Part shown: positions 5,960 through 13,546 of the stretch, in pieces
Position numbering within the stretch: the first letter of the stretch is position 1
Layout: each line of letters begins with the position of its first letter
Source: Leptospira sp.
Lineage (GTDB): Bacteria; Spirochaetota; Leptospiria; Leptospirales; Leptospiraceae
Assembly (NCBI GenBank): GCA_027531445.1
Contig: JAPZRK010000009.1
Location: 1 to 27,038 of the forward strand
DNA: 27,038 bases
Direction of reading: 5' to 3'
The notes under the pieces: model-generated
The model's input: the letters and a program-made list of their open reading frames with translations, nothing else
Databases searched by the model: none
What the model was told of the DNA's origin: nothing
Program-made: the position numbers and the translations under genes

Positions 5960-6991
5960 CTATTTTCTAATAAAAGTCAAAAATTCTTCCACTTCCCTTT
6001 TGCTTCCAATGATAAGAGTCGTGCGCTCATGCAGTGATTTGGGATCCAAGTCCAGGATGCGTTCGCCCTTGACTGTTACTGCCATTCCACCTGCTTGTTC
6101 CGCGATGATCGCCATGGGAGCTGCTTCATAAAGTAGACGCAGTTTTCCATTCGGGTACTTCGATGATTTTGTATCATTGGGATAGAGGAAAATTCCACCC
6201 TTCAATAGGTTCCGATGAAAGTCGGCAACAAGGGAGCCGATATAACGAGCGGTTTTCGGCTTTTTCCCACCATCAATTGATTTGATATGGTTGATGTAAT
6301 TTTTTACTTCTTCACTCCAATAGCTAGAGTTACCCTCATTGGTCGAATAAATATCACCTTTTTCAGGCATTGTCATATTTTCATGAGAGAGCAGAAATTC
6401 TCCCAAGCTCGGATCAAGAGTAAATCCAGTAACTGTCTTTCCAGTTGTTAGAACCAACATAGTCGACGACCCGTAAATGATGTAACCTGCGGATCTTTGG
6501 AGGGAGCCCTTTTGCAAAAGGTCTTTTTCGGTGCCAGGACTTGTTGAAGTTGGATCTAGTCTTTGGTGAATGGAAAAGATGGTGCCGATGGAGACATTTG
6601 TATCGATATTCGAAGAACCATCCAGAGGATCAATAGCCATTGTATATTTTCCCAATCGGTATCCGCCAGGAATGGGAATAATTTCTTCGTGTTCCTCGCT
6701 TGCTAGCACGCAGAGGTGACCACAGATTTTAAGGGATTGGTTGAAAGCATTGTCCGCATACTGGTCGAGCTTCATTTGGGTTTCCCCTTGGACGTTTGTG
6801 TCCTCTGTAGAGCCCAAAATATCATGCAAAAGTCCCGCTTTTCGGACTTCACGAGCGACAATTTTAGCGGCGTAGACCAAATGATTCAGTAAAGCTGTAA
6901 ATTCGCCTGATGCATGTGGGATTTTGAGTTGCTCTTCTATGATAAATTGAGAAAGAGAGATCTGTTTCTTTTGTTTTGGAATTGAGTTCAC
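5960..6991 (-). CDS. fbp: fructose-1,6-bisphosphatase class I
   Basis: This enzyme hydrolyses fructose 1,6-bisphosphate to fructose 6-phosphate, the committed step of cytosolic gluconeogenesis. Leptospires grow on fatty acids and need this step for sugars. I place the start at GTG 6989-6991, behind AAAGGGA (6997-7003), giving 343 residues. This N-terminus lines up with the usual LSLSQ-type start of the family; the ATG at 7042 would add 17 residues and overlap the divergent gene. Metal and substrate motifs are intact: NVQGE near residue 70, SEEHEE near 98-103, DPLDGSSNID at 121-130, and the signature SLVADFHRNLLKGGIFLYP. No AMP-site conclusion is drawn. Confidence 0.95.
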   Translation of the reverse strand: MNSIPKQKKQISLSQFIIEEQLKIPHASGEFTALLNHLVYAAKIVAREVRKAGLLHDILGSTEDTNVQGETQMKLDQYADNAFNQSLKICGHLCVLASEEHEEIIPIPGGYRLGKYTMAIDPLDGSSNIDTNVSIGTIFSIHQRLDPTSTSPGTEKDLLQKGSLQRSAGYIIYGSSTMLVLTTGKTVTGFTLDPSLGEFLLSHENMTMPEKGDIYSTNEGNSSYWSEEVKNYINHIKSIDGGKKPKTARYIGSLVADFHRNLLKGGIFLYPNDTKSSKYPNGKLRLLYEAAPMAIIAEQAGGMAVTVKGERILDLDPKSLHERTTLIIGSKREVEEFLTFIRK

Positions 6992-7032
6992 TAGGGTCCC
7001 TTTGTTTTTTTCTTCATTTTGAAGGATAAGGC

Positions 7033-7914
7033 TTGAAGGCAATCCTTTCTCCTTTTCTTCCTAAGGGCAAAATCCGATATTGGAATCAGACAATGGAACT
7101 TGCACCATATTTTTACGCATCTCCTGAATTGAATCTGACTGAGTACCATATCAGAAAACTCACCCAGAGTTTCTACGGAGTTGGTGCGACTTCGGCTTTT
7201 TTATTTTTGGGAGAGGAACACGTTTTTACTCTGGGGAAAACGACTCGAGAAAACCAGATTCTGAGCCAAATTAAAACACAATTTGATTCACTTGAAGGTG
7301 TGGCAAGGGTGGAGCACCCACTACGTATCGGAAGTTGGAAAGAAGGGGAAGAAACGAAACAAGCCATTTTATTTCGAATTCCTCATAAAGAACTCTTCAT
7401 TTTTGCCATCCTTGTGCAGGGACATGGCTCGGAATTCTCAAAGAACCGTTGGCTTTTTCTATCAAACACGATTTCAGCCTATCTATCTGTCGGTGTCAGC
7501 AGAAAGGCAAAAACCTTGCTCAGCTTTCGGAGTTTTACGGAAGTTTTTCGCAGGAAAGTTTGTGATTCGCTGAAAGGATTTGACTCAGGAGTGCTGGGGC
7601 TCTTTTATTTGCAGGACCTTTCTCCTTTCTTTAAACCACTAGGCATCATCAAAAGTCAGGAAATACTGAGAGAAGTTTCTTCCACATTGCAAGCGGCGCT
7701 ACTGCCAGGAGAGCTGTTTTTCCAACTAAATGTGCGCTCATTTTACCTATTTAGTCCAGGAGAGTTGGTTTCCGGTGTCAATGACCGGCTCCAAGGTTTG
7801 TATTTTCCTTCAAAACACATGATTTTGGACTATCGTTTGAAATTATACCAGGTTTCTCGCGAAATTGCGCAGGATCCAAACCAATTCAGCGATCTTTTTA
7901 TGGAAATTTTATAA
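7033..7914 (+). CDS. unknown protein with degenerate GGDEF-like C-terminal half
   Basis: This is a 293-residue protein. The start is a TTG at 7033, 6 bases after AAGGA (7022-7026); an ATG at 7093 is the alternative. No signal peptide is present, so it is cytosolic. Residues about 1-150 have a mixed alpha/beta pattern that could be a GAF- or PAS-like sensor. Residues about 165-290 follow the spacing of a GGDEF domain: a helix, GLFYLQDLSPFFKPLG in place of the DxDxFKxxND-type strand, then SQEILREVSSTL, then a strand where GGDEF should be but NVRSF (233-237) stands. All catalytic and metal residues are missing, so it cannot be a diguanylate cyclase; a scaffold or sensor role is possible. It is divergent from fbp. 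Confidence 0.6.
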   Translation: MKAILSPFLPKGKIRYWNQTMELAPYFYASPELNLTEYHIRKLTQSFYGVGATSAFLFLGEEHVFTLGKTTRENQILSQIKTQFDSLEGVARVEHPLRIGSWKEGEETKQAILFRIPHKELFIFAILVQGHGSEFSKNRWLFLSNTISAYLSVGVSRKAKTLLSFRSFTEVFRRKVCDSLKGFDSGVLGLFYLQDLSPFFKPLGIIKSQEILREVSSTLQAALLPGELFFQLNVRSFYLFSPGELVSGVNDRLQGLYFPSKHMILDYRLKLYQVSREIAQDPNQFSDLFMEIL

Positions 7915-7931
7915 ATTACAAATTGGCGGAA

Positions 7932-7966
7932 TTGACAGATAGCAGGCTCCTAATTTATTGTAAAAT
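7932..7966 (+). promoter_or_regulatory. candidate promoter of the rpsU-yqeY-dnaG-rpoD operon
   Basis: A consensus TTGACA lies at 7932-7937. Possible -10 boxes are TATTGT (7956-7961, 18-base spacer) and TAAAAT (7961-7966, spacer longer than usual). It sits between the stop of the preceding gene and the SD of rpsU, where the operon promoter should be. Confidence 0.45.
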
Positions 7967-7992
7967 TTACACTATTTACAAGAGGACATTTA

Positions 7993-8217
7993 TTGTCTAT
8001 GACCCCACAAGTAGGGATTTATTTAAAAGAAGGGGAATCGATCGAGGCTGCGCTTCGTAGATTCAAAAGAGATTGTGCTAATGCTGGAATCATGAGCGAG
8101 ATCAAACGTAGAGAATACTTTGAAAAGCCCAGCGTAGTAAAAAAGAAAGCTGTAGAAGCAGCAAAAAGAAAGAGAGATAAAAAGAAGAGATTGTTTGCGA
8201 AAAAAGACAAACTCTAA
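7993..8217 (+). CDS. rpsU: 30S ribosomal protein S21
   Basis: This 74-residue basic protein of the small ribosomal subunit, which acts near the anti-SD region of 16S rRNA in initiation, has the family core VGIYLKEGESIEAALRRFK, then KRREYFEKPS and a Lys/Arg-rich tail. The start is TTG 7993, 6 bases after AGAGGA (7981-7986). The ATG at 7999 would be 12 bases away, so the TTG is favoured. It is the first gene of the macromolecular-synthesis operon, followed by yqeY after 21 bases, then dnaG and rpoD. This is the classic context for rpsU. Confidence 0.95.
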   Translation: MSMTPQVGIYLKEGESIEAALRRFKRDCANAGIMSEIKRREYFEKPSVVKKKAVEAAKRKRDKKKRLFAKKDKL

Positions 8218-8238
8218 TACTTCTCTCCATTCTCTCTG

Positions 8239-8694
8239 ATGACACTCCAAGAGACCATCAACGCAGATCTCAAGCAAGCTCTCAAATCGAAAGATGAGCT
8301 TGTGCTTGGGACTTTGCGCCTTGTCAAAGCTGATATTCAATACGAGCTAACCAAAACGGGTGCGTCTGATTTGAATGACGTTTCTGTCATGCAAATCTTA
8401 AAATCCAATTTTAAGAAAAGAAAGGATACCGCGATCGAATACGATAAAGCGGGTAGGTCTGATCTTGCCGACAAAGAGCGTGTTGAAGCGGACGTTATCT
8501 CTCGTTATATTCCTGCTGAAATCGGCGATGTTGAGATTAAAAAAGCAGTCGAAAGAGCCATTGAAGAAATGGGATCTGTTACTCCTGCTGATATGGGCAA
8601 GGTTATGGGGAAAGTAATGGCAACATTCAAAGGACAAAACATCGACGGTTCAAAGGTCTCTAGTATCGTAAAACAATCATTATCCGCGAATTAA
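8239..8694 (+). CDS. yqeY: GatB/YqeY domain protein
   Basis: This 151-residue cytosolic protein belongs to the YqeY family. It is all-helical and related to the C-terminal tail domain of GatB, the tRNA-dependent amidotransferase subunit. Family features seen are the N-terminal LQETINADLKQALKSKDE, the TLRLVKADIQYEL helix, and the C-terminal PADMGKVMGKVMATFKGQ segment followed by a DGSKVSSIVK helix. Length is normal for the family. The exact role of free YqeY proteins is not established; tRNA binding is the usual suggestion. It is placed between rpsU and dnaG with short spacers, so it is co-transcribed with the replication and transcription genes. Confidence 0.92.
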   Translation: MTLQETINADLKQALKSKDELVLGTLRLVKADIQYELTKTGASDLNDVSVMQILKSNFKKRKDTAIEYDKAGRSDLADKERVEADVISRYIPAEIGDVEIKKAVERAIEEMGSVTPADMGKVMGKVMATFKGQNIDGSKVSSIVKQSLSAN

Positions 8695-8703
8695 AAAATA
8701 CCT

Positions 8704-10533
8704 GTGAATCCCTATCAGAATTTCAAAGAAAGAGTTCGCAGGGAAGTCTCCATAGACTCCTACATCAGCCGATTTGTACCTCTTAGGCGGGCTGGTCGTG
8801 GTTTAACAGGTTTATGTCCGTTTCATAACGAAAAAACTCCTTCGTTTTCAGTAAATCCTGAGTCTGGGTATTACCACTGTTTTGGCTGTAAGGCAAGTGG
8901 GGATATCTTTCGATTTGTAATGGATTACCAAAAAGTCGATTTTTTAAAATCCCTAGAAGTTTTATCCGATTATTCTGGCATTCCTCTTCTCGAACGCACA
9001 CATGCAGAAGAGGAAGAAGATCGCAAAAAAGAATTTTTATATCAGATTTCAGAAAGAGCCAAAGTTTACTTCCAAAAGAATTTTCAAACACAAAGTGGAG
9101 AGATCGCACTCAAATATTTACAGGAACGCGGATTATACGAAGAGGATATTAAGGTATTTGGTATTGGATTTGCGCTTCCCGGATTTGCCAATATCACAAA
9201 AGATTTATTTCGTAGCGATGCTGAAACAAAGTTGGGTGAATCTCTTGGGCTTGTAAAACGAGCAGATAAGAACAAAGATCCTTACGATTTTTTTCGTAAT
9301 CGAGTTATGTTTCCTGTAATTGATCCAAAGGGGCGCACCATCGCTTTTTCTGGTCGAATCCTGGGTGCTTCTGAGGAAGCAAAATACATCAATAGCCCCA
9401 ATTCTATTATTTACGATAAGAGCCGTAGTTTTTATAATTTGAATCTAGCTCAAGACATGATCAGAAAAGGTCGTGAAGCAATCGTCGTAGAAGGTGTGTT
9501 TGATGCCGTCGGGCTGTTTCGAAAGGGAGTTGAAGCTGTGGTGGCACCTCTTGGAACTGGCTTTACCGAAAACCATGCACGTATTTTAAAAAACATGGCT
9601 GATAAAGTGGTTCTGATGATGGACTCGGATGCGGCGGGTGCCAAGGGTGCGTTTCGAGCTGTTACCTTTTTGAATAAAGAGGGAATTGATGTACGTGTGG
9701 CCACAGTTCCAGAGGGAAAAGACCCCTTTGACTATGCTTCCCAGCATAATAAATCAGAAATCCGTGAAGTGATTGAAAATGCTGTCTCTGCATCACAGTT
9801 TATGATCTCTCAAATTTTATCGGGAACAACGGCAAGTTCCGTTCCAGAGGCAAAACAAGCAAGTGTGCGTAGGCTAATGGATTTTGTCAAAACCATGGAA
9901 AAGGAAACCGACAAACAAGTTTATCTCCAAGAAGGAGCAAAACAGCTTGGAATTTCATTTTCTGCGATTTTTCAGGATTTTGCGGGTTCTCCACAGAAAA
10001 GTTCACCCCCCCTAAGTGTCGATACTAAGAAGACAAACCGACCAGTTCTTCCGCCAAGGCGAGTGAGCTCAGTCCAAGTATGTGAACGAAAAATGATCGC
10101 CAAACTCATTCAAAATCAAGAGCATTTCGAATTTTCGGACGAAATCCTCAATCTTGAGTTCAAAGATGAAGCATCCTCTTTTTTATGGGATTATCTTTAC
10201 ACCAAGTATTTGCAAAACGAACCCATTTCTGCAGCGGAAATTTTATCAAAAGATGACATTCCGGGGGAGTATCTCGGTCTTGTTGCGGAGCAGTTAAGCA
10301 TCGAAGAAATTGAAGTAGAATCTGAGAACAGCAAACAGCTGTTCCAAGAGTTATTATGGCAACACCGAGCATTTCATTTTGATTTTGCGATGAACGATAT
10401 CACAAAAAAAATGGGTGATAATACATTATCATTAGATCAAAAAAGAGAATTACTTTCAGAGCTTACGTTTCTGAAAAATGAACGAGATAAGATATGGGAG
10501 TATCTTAGAAAACTCCAGCCCCAAGAAGTTTGA
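8704..10533 (+). CDS. dnaG: DNA primase
   Basis: This enzyme makes the RNA primers for replication at the fork and is recruited by the replicative helicase. The 609-residue protein starts at GTG 8704, 9 bases after yqeY. Domains in order are an N-terminal CHC2 zinc-binding domain with Cys38, His41, Cys59 and Cys62 (CPFH…CFGC); the catalytic core with the YFHxxFxTxxG-like replacement around residues 118-130 and the Toprim motif EAIVVEGVFDAVGL near 258-270 plus MMDSDAAG near 308-312; and a C-terminal helicase-interaction region (about 450-609). Key acidic residues are present and the length is normal. It lies within the rpsU-yqeY-dnaG-rpoD operon. Confidence 0.97.
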   Translation: MNPYQNFKERVRREVSIDSYISRFVPLRRAGRGLTGLCPFHNEKTPSFSVNPESGYYHCFGCKASGDIFRFVMDYQKVDFLKSLEVLSDYSGIPLLERTHAEEEEDRKKEFLYQISERAKVYFQKNFQTQSGEIALKYLQERGLYEEDIKVFGIGFALPGFANITKDLFRSDAETKLGESLGLVKRADKNKDPYDFFRNRVMFPVIDPKGRTIAFSGRILGASEEAKYINSPNSIIYDKSRSFYNLNLAQDMIRKGREAIVVEGVFDAVGLFRKGVEAVVAPLGTGFTENHARILKNMADKVVLMMDSDAAGAKGAFRAVTFLNKEGIDVRVATVPEGKDPFDYASQHNKSEIREVIENAVSASQFMISQILSGTTASSVPEAKQASVRRLMDFVKTMEKETDKQVYLQEGAKQLGISFSAIFQDFAGSPQKSSPPLSVDTKKTNRPVLPPRRVSSVQVCERKMIAKLIQNQEHFEFSDEILNLEFKDEASSFLWDYLYTKYLQNEPISAAEILSKDDIPGEYLGLVAEQLSIEEIEVESENSKQLFQELLWQHRAFHFDFAMNDITKKMGDNTLSLDQKRELLSELTFLKNERDKIWEYLRKLQPQEV

Positions 10534-10551
10534 TAGAGGATATATAGAAAC

Positions 10552-12321
10552 ATGGAAAATTTAGCAAGTCTACCCGAAGTACAAAAAATCATTTCTATAG
10601 GGAAGGCAAATCGAGAAGTTTCTTACGATGAAATCAATGAGATCCTACCAGATAAGATCCTCAATTCTGAAAAGATCGATGATGTATTCACTCTGTTACA
10701 CGAAATGGGGATCGAAATTGTAGAAGAGTATTCCAAAAAATCTCTAGAAGAAAATTCAAGTCTTACCACTACAAAAGAAGAACCAACAAACAAAGAACAA
10801 AAACCCGCTCGGAAAAAACGTGAGTCTACTGTTTCTTCCAGTTCTGAAGACCCAATCCGGCTTTACCTAAAAGAGATTGGTAAAGTTTCATTAATCTCTG
10901 GTGAAACAGAAGTTTTTTTAGCGAAAAGAATCGAGAAGGGTGAAAAGATTATTGAGGAGACCATCCTAGGGTCTTCTATCCTTCGACAAAATTTTGCAAA
11001 ACTCATTCCTAAGATTAAATCCAAAAAGATCAAAGTTTATGATCTAGTCAAAGTTGATAAGATGTATGCTCTCAACCAAGAGCAAGCAGACAAACTAGAA
11101 AAAGTATTCTTTGATAATATGGAACTCATCCAACAAGATGAAAAAGTTCTCAACGAATCTACAAATCGCATTCGTAAATATTCCGAAAACTCAAAGAAAT
11201 TTAAAGAACTCAAAGAAAAAATCGATATGTCTTTTGGCAAAATCGATGAAGCCATTCGTAAAATCGGAGTCTCTCAAAAAGAAATCCAAAAGATCTCTCA
11301 AAAAATCAAATCGATGGTGTTTCGAGTTAAAGAGATCGAAAAACATTTCTTAAAGATCAAAGCAAAATACGGACATGATGTTCGCGAAATCAAAGGTCTC
11401 AATCGTTTTATCGAAAAGAATGAAAACTTAGATGAAATCGAAAAGATGATGGGATGTGACATCGAAGAAGTTCGTGAAGTCATTAAAGACATCCGCAACA
11501 ACGAACGAAAACTTCGTCGAATGGAGCAGGAAGCAGGGTCTCCAGTTGGGGAAATTAAGGATTGGGGCGAAAAAATAATCAAAGGTGAAAGAGAGATCGC
11601 TCAAGCGAAGCGAGAACTCGTTCGTGCGAACTTACGTTTGGTTGTATCCATTGCAAAACGATATGCAAACCGAGGGATGCATTTCTTTGATCTCATCCAA
11701 GAAGGAAACATCGGCCTTATCCGCGCTGTTGACAAATTCGAATACAAAAAAGGTTATAAATTTTCCACTTATGCAACTTGGTGGATTCGGCAAGCCATCA
11801 CTCGTGCCATCTCTGACCAAGCTCGAACAATTCGTGTTCCAGTGCATATGATCGAGCAGGTGAATAAAGTGATTCGTGAGACACGTCTCTTTGTTCAAGA
11901 ATTTGGTCGTGATCCGTCTAACGACGAGATTGCGGAACGTCTTGGCTGGCCAGTTCAGAAAGTGAAAGCAGTCAAAAACGTAGCTCGTGAGCCGATATCC
12001 TTGGAAATCCCTGTTGGATCGGAAGAGGATTCCGAGTTGGGTGATTTTATAGAAGATAAGGATGTGATCTCACCACTCAATTCTGCGGCAACATCAATCC
12101 TCAGCGAACAGATTCGTCAAGTGTTACAAACACTCCCTGCAAGGGAACAAAAGGTAATCCGTATGAGATTCGGCTTAGATGATGGGTATGCGCAAACTTT
12201 AGAAGAGGTTGGCTACCAGTTTAAAGTGACTCGAGAACGGATTCGTCAAATCGAAGCGAAAGCACTTCGTAGACTCAGACATCCTAGTCGCTCTAAAAAG
12301 TTGAAGGATTATATCGATTAG
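10552..12321 (+). CDS. rpoD: housekeeping RNA polymerase sigma factor (sigma-70)
   Basis: This is the 589-residue primary sigma factor that directs RNA polymerase to -10/-35 promoters. Seen in order are an N-terminal region 1.1-like helix set (1-75), a Lys/Glu-rich linker, region 1.2 (DPIRLYLKEIGKVSLISGE, about 100-118), a long charged non-conserved region (about 130-350, very Lys/Glu-rich), and region 2 with ANLRLVVSIAKRYANRG, then FDLIQEGNIGLIRAVDKFE and FSTYATWWIRQAI (about 355-430). Region 3 follows, then region 4 with the helix-turn-helix TRERIRQIEAKALRRLRHPSR at the end. An AGAGGA at 10535-10540 precedes the ATG by 11 bases. It is the last gene of the operon, 18 bases after dnaG. Confidence 0.97.
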   Translation: MENLASLPEVQKIISIGKANREVSYDEINEILPDKILNSEKIDDVFTLLHEMGIEIVEEYSKKSLEENSSLTTTKEEPTNKEQKPARKKRESTVSSSSEDPIRLYLKEIGKVSLISGETEVFLAKRIEKGEKIIEETILGSSILRQNFAKLIPKIKSKKIKVYDLVKVDKMYALNQEQADKLEKVFFDNMELIQQDEKVLNESTNRIRKYSENSKKFKELKEKIDMSFGKIDEAIRKIGVSQKEIQKISQKIKSMVFRVKEIEKHFLKIKAKYGHDVREIKGLNRFIEKNENLDEIEKMMGCDIEEVREVIKDIRNNERKLRRMEQEAGSPVGEIKDWGEKIIKGEREIAQAKRELVRANLRLVVSIAKRYANRGMHFFDLIQEGNIGLIRAVDKFEYKKGYKFSTYATWWIRQAITRAISDQARTIRVPVHMIEQVNKVIRETRLFVQEFGRDPSNDEIAERLGWPVQKVKAVKNVAREPISLEIPVGSEEDSELGDFIEDKDVISPLNSAATSILSEQIRQVLQTLPAREQKVIRMRFGLDDGYAQTLEEVGYQFKVTRERIRQIEAKALRRLRHPSRSKKLKDYID

Positions 12322-12348
12322 AATTTTCGCTTGCTTAGCCAAAATTTG

Positions 12349-12383
12349 ATCCTAGTTTAAAGAATATGTTTTTAAACTAGGAT
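12349..12383 (+). promoter_or_regulatory. 13-bp perfect hairpin between rpoD and a lipoprotein gene
   Basis: ATCCTAGTTTAAA (12349-12361) is an exact inverted match of 12371-12383, with a 9-base loop. No T-run follows on the + strand, so it is a poor intrinsic terminator. The right arm contains AGGA (12379-12382), the probable SD of the ATG at 12391. The hairpin may mark the end of rpoD mRNA, hide the ribosome site of the next gene, or both. Confidence 0.6.
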
Positions 12384-12390
12384 TAGGTTC

Positions 12391-13464
12391 ATGATTCGTT
12401 ATCCCATTTTCATCCCACTTTCTTTTTTATTTGCAATGATAGTTTGTGGTCCCAAGGCCGAAAAGGCGATGAGCTTTCGTAGTTCATCCGCATACGGTCA
12501 GTTATATCCAGAGCAGCCATGGAGATTCAACCCAGAGTTTGCAATCGATGGAAAGTCAAATACTGCATTTTGTGCAGATTCAAAAATTGGAAGTAACATT
12601 GGATTTACCTTGTTTTTGAATTCAATTACTGAATTTTCCGCGATTCAAGTTACAAACGGTTTTTCGAAGTCGCTATCTGAATCGGCTCAATTTTCGCAGG
12701 TGAAAAAACTAAACATAAAAGTTGGATTTTTAAAAGAAGTCGGTGGTGGTGAAATTAAAATAGTCGACGAAGAAAGTATTTTTGTGGATCTATCACCTGT
12801 TTCATTTTCGGGATCAAAAACAACAGCGCAAACAATCGAAACGGGTAAAAAATTGAAAGGAAATGCCATTACATTTTCTTTCACAGAAATTCACTCGGGC
12901 TCTAAAAGTAAAAATGTTTGTCTAAGTGAATTTAGTATTGGCGAACTGATTGACAAAAAATTTAAAAAACACCCTGTCCTAAATGAAGAAACAATCAAAT
13001 CAAAGATTGCTTCGTTTGACATAGCATCTAGACATTTTAATGCATTTGGAAAGCTGGTTACAGCGAATGAAGCTGGATCGATTAATTTTTGGAACCAAGC
13101 CATTGCTTTGCCTGTATTTTTTAAATCGGACAACACATTCAGCTTTTCAGAAATGTATACGACATCGGAAAACCCACCTGACACAGGTTTTTCGCAAGCA
13201 AAACAAGGCAGTTATTTGATAACTTCTACCGATGCACAAGGTATGAATCTCACAGTCACCTTCTTTGATCCGAGTGGAGTAGAACAGAACGAATCTTGGA
13301 TCTTCAAAAGAGTTTCCCAAGGGGATGAAGATTTTGATCATTTTAAAACGAGAATGGGTACTAGTTTTTCCGAAGTTTATGATTCGAAAAAGACTTATCT
13401 GCTCTTATTACGCAAGGTTTCTTCCGGTGAAACTTTTTATAATTACGAGATTTCTCTCAAATAA
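12391..13464 (+). CDS. lipoprotein with discoidin/glycan-binding-like domain
   Basis: This 357-residue lipoprotein has a signal peptide with a hydrophobic core ending Ala-Met-Ile-Val-Cys (Cys19), then a polar mature part. Residues about 30-185 look like a discoidin (F5/8 type C)-like beta-sandwich. Features are a SSxxYGQxYP start, NPEFAIDGKSNTAFCADSK, a FSAIQVTNGFSKS strand, KKLNIKVG, and a late CLSEFSIGEL strand. This matches the NADase-type glycan-binding domain common in leptospiral lipoproteins. Residues 200-357 form a second, unassigned beta-rich domain. Probable location is the outer membrane, with a possible carbohydrate- or surface-binding role (inference). Its SD lies within the hairpin at 12349-12383. 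It converges with glpD. Confidence 0.75.
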   Translation: MIRYPIFIPLSFLFAMIVCGPKAEKAMSFRSSSAYGQLYPEQPWRFNPEFAIDGKSNTAFCADSKIGSNIGFTLFLNSITEFSAIQVTNGFSKSLSESAQFSQVKKLNIKVGFLKEVGGGEIKIVDEESIFVDLSPVSFSGSKTTAQTIETGKKLKGNAITFSFTEIHSGSKSKNVCLSEFSIGELIDKKFKKHPVLNEETIKSKIASFDIASRHFNAFGKLVTANEAGSINFWNQAIALPVFFKSDNTFSFSEMYTTSENPPDTGFSQAKQGSYLITSTDAQGMNLTVTFFDPSGVEQNESWIFKRVSQGDEDFDHFKTRMGTSFSEVYDSKKTYLLLLRKVSSGETFYNYEISLK

Positions 13465-13493
13465 AAAAGAAGCAAATCAATACCTTAGTATAT

Positions 13494-13530
13494 TAACCAT
13501 GCGTCCAAACAAGAATCGGATGCATGGTTA
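13494..13530. terminator. hairpin between convergent genes, likely bidirectional terminator
   Basis: The arms 13494-13506 and 13518-13530 pair over 13 positions with one G-U and an 11-base loop. It lies 29 bases after the lipoprotein stop and 16 bases beyond the glpD stop. No long T-run follows on either strand, so it may act as a weak terminator or as an RNA end stabiliser. Confidence 0.6.
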
Positions 13531-13546
13531 TTGAATGGAAGAATGC

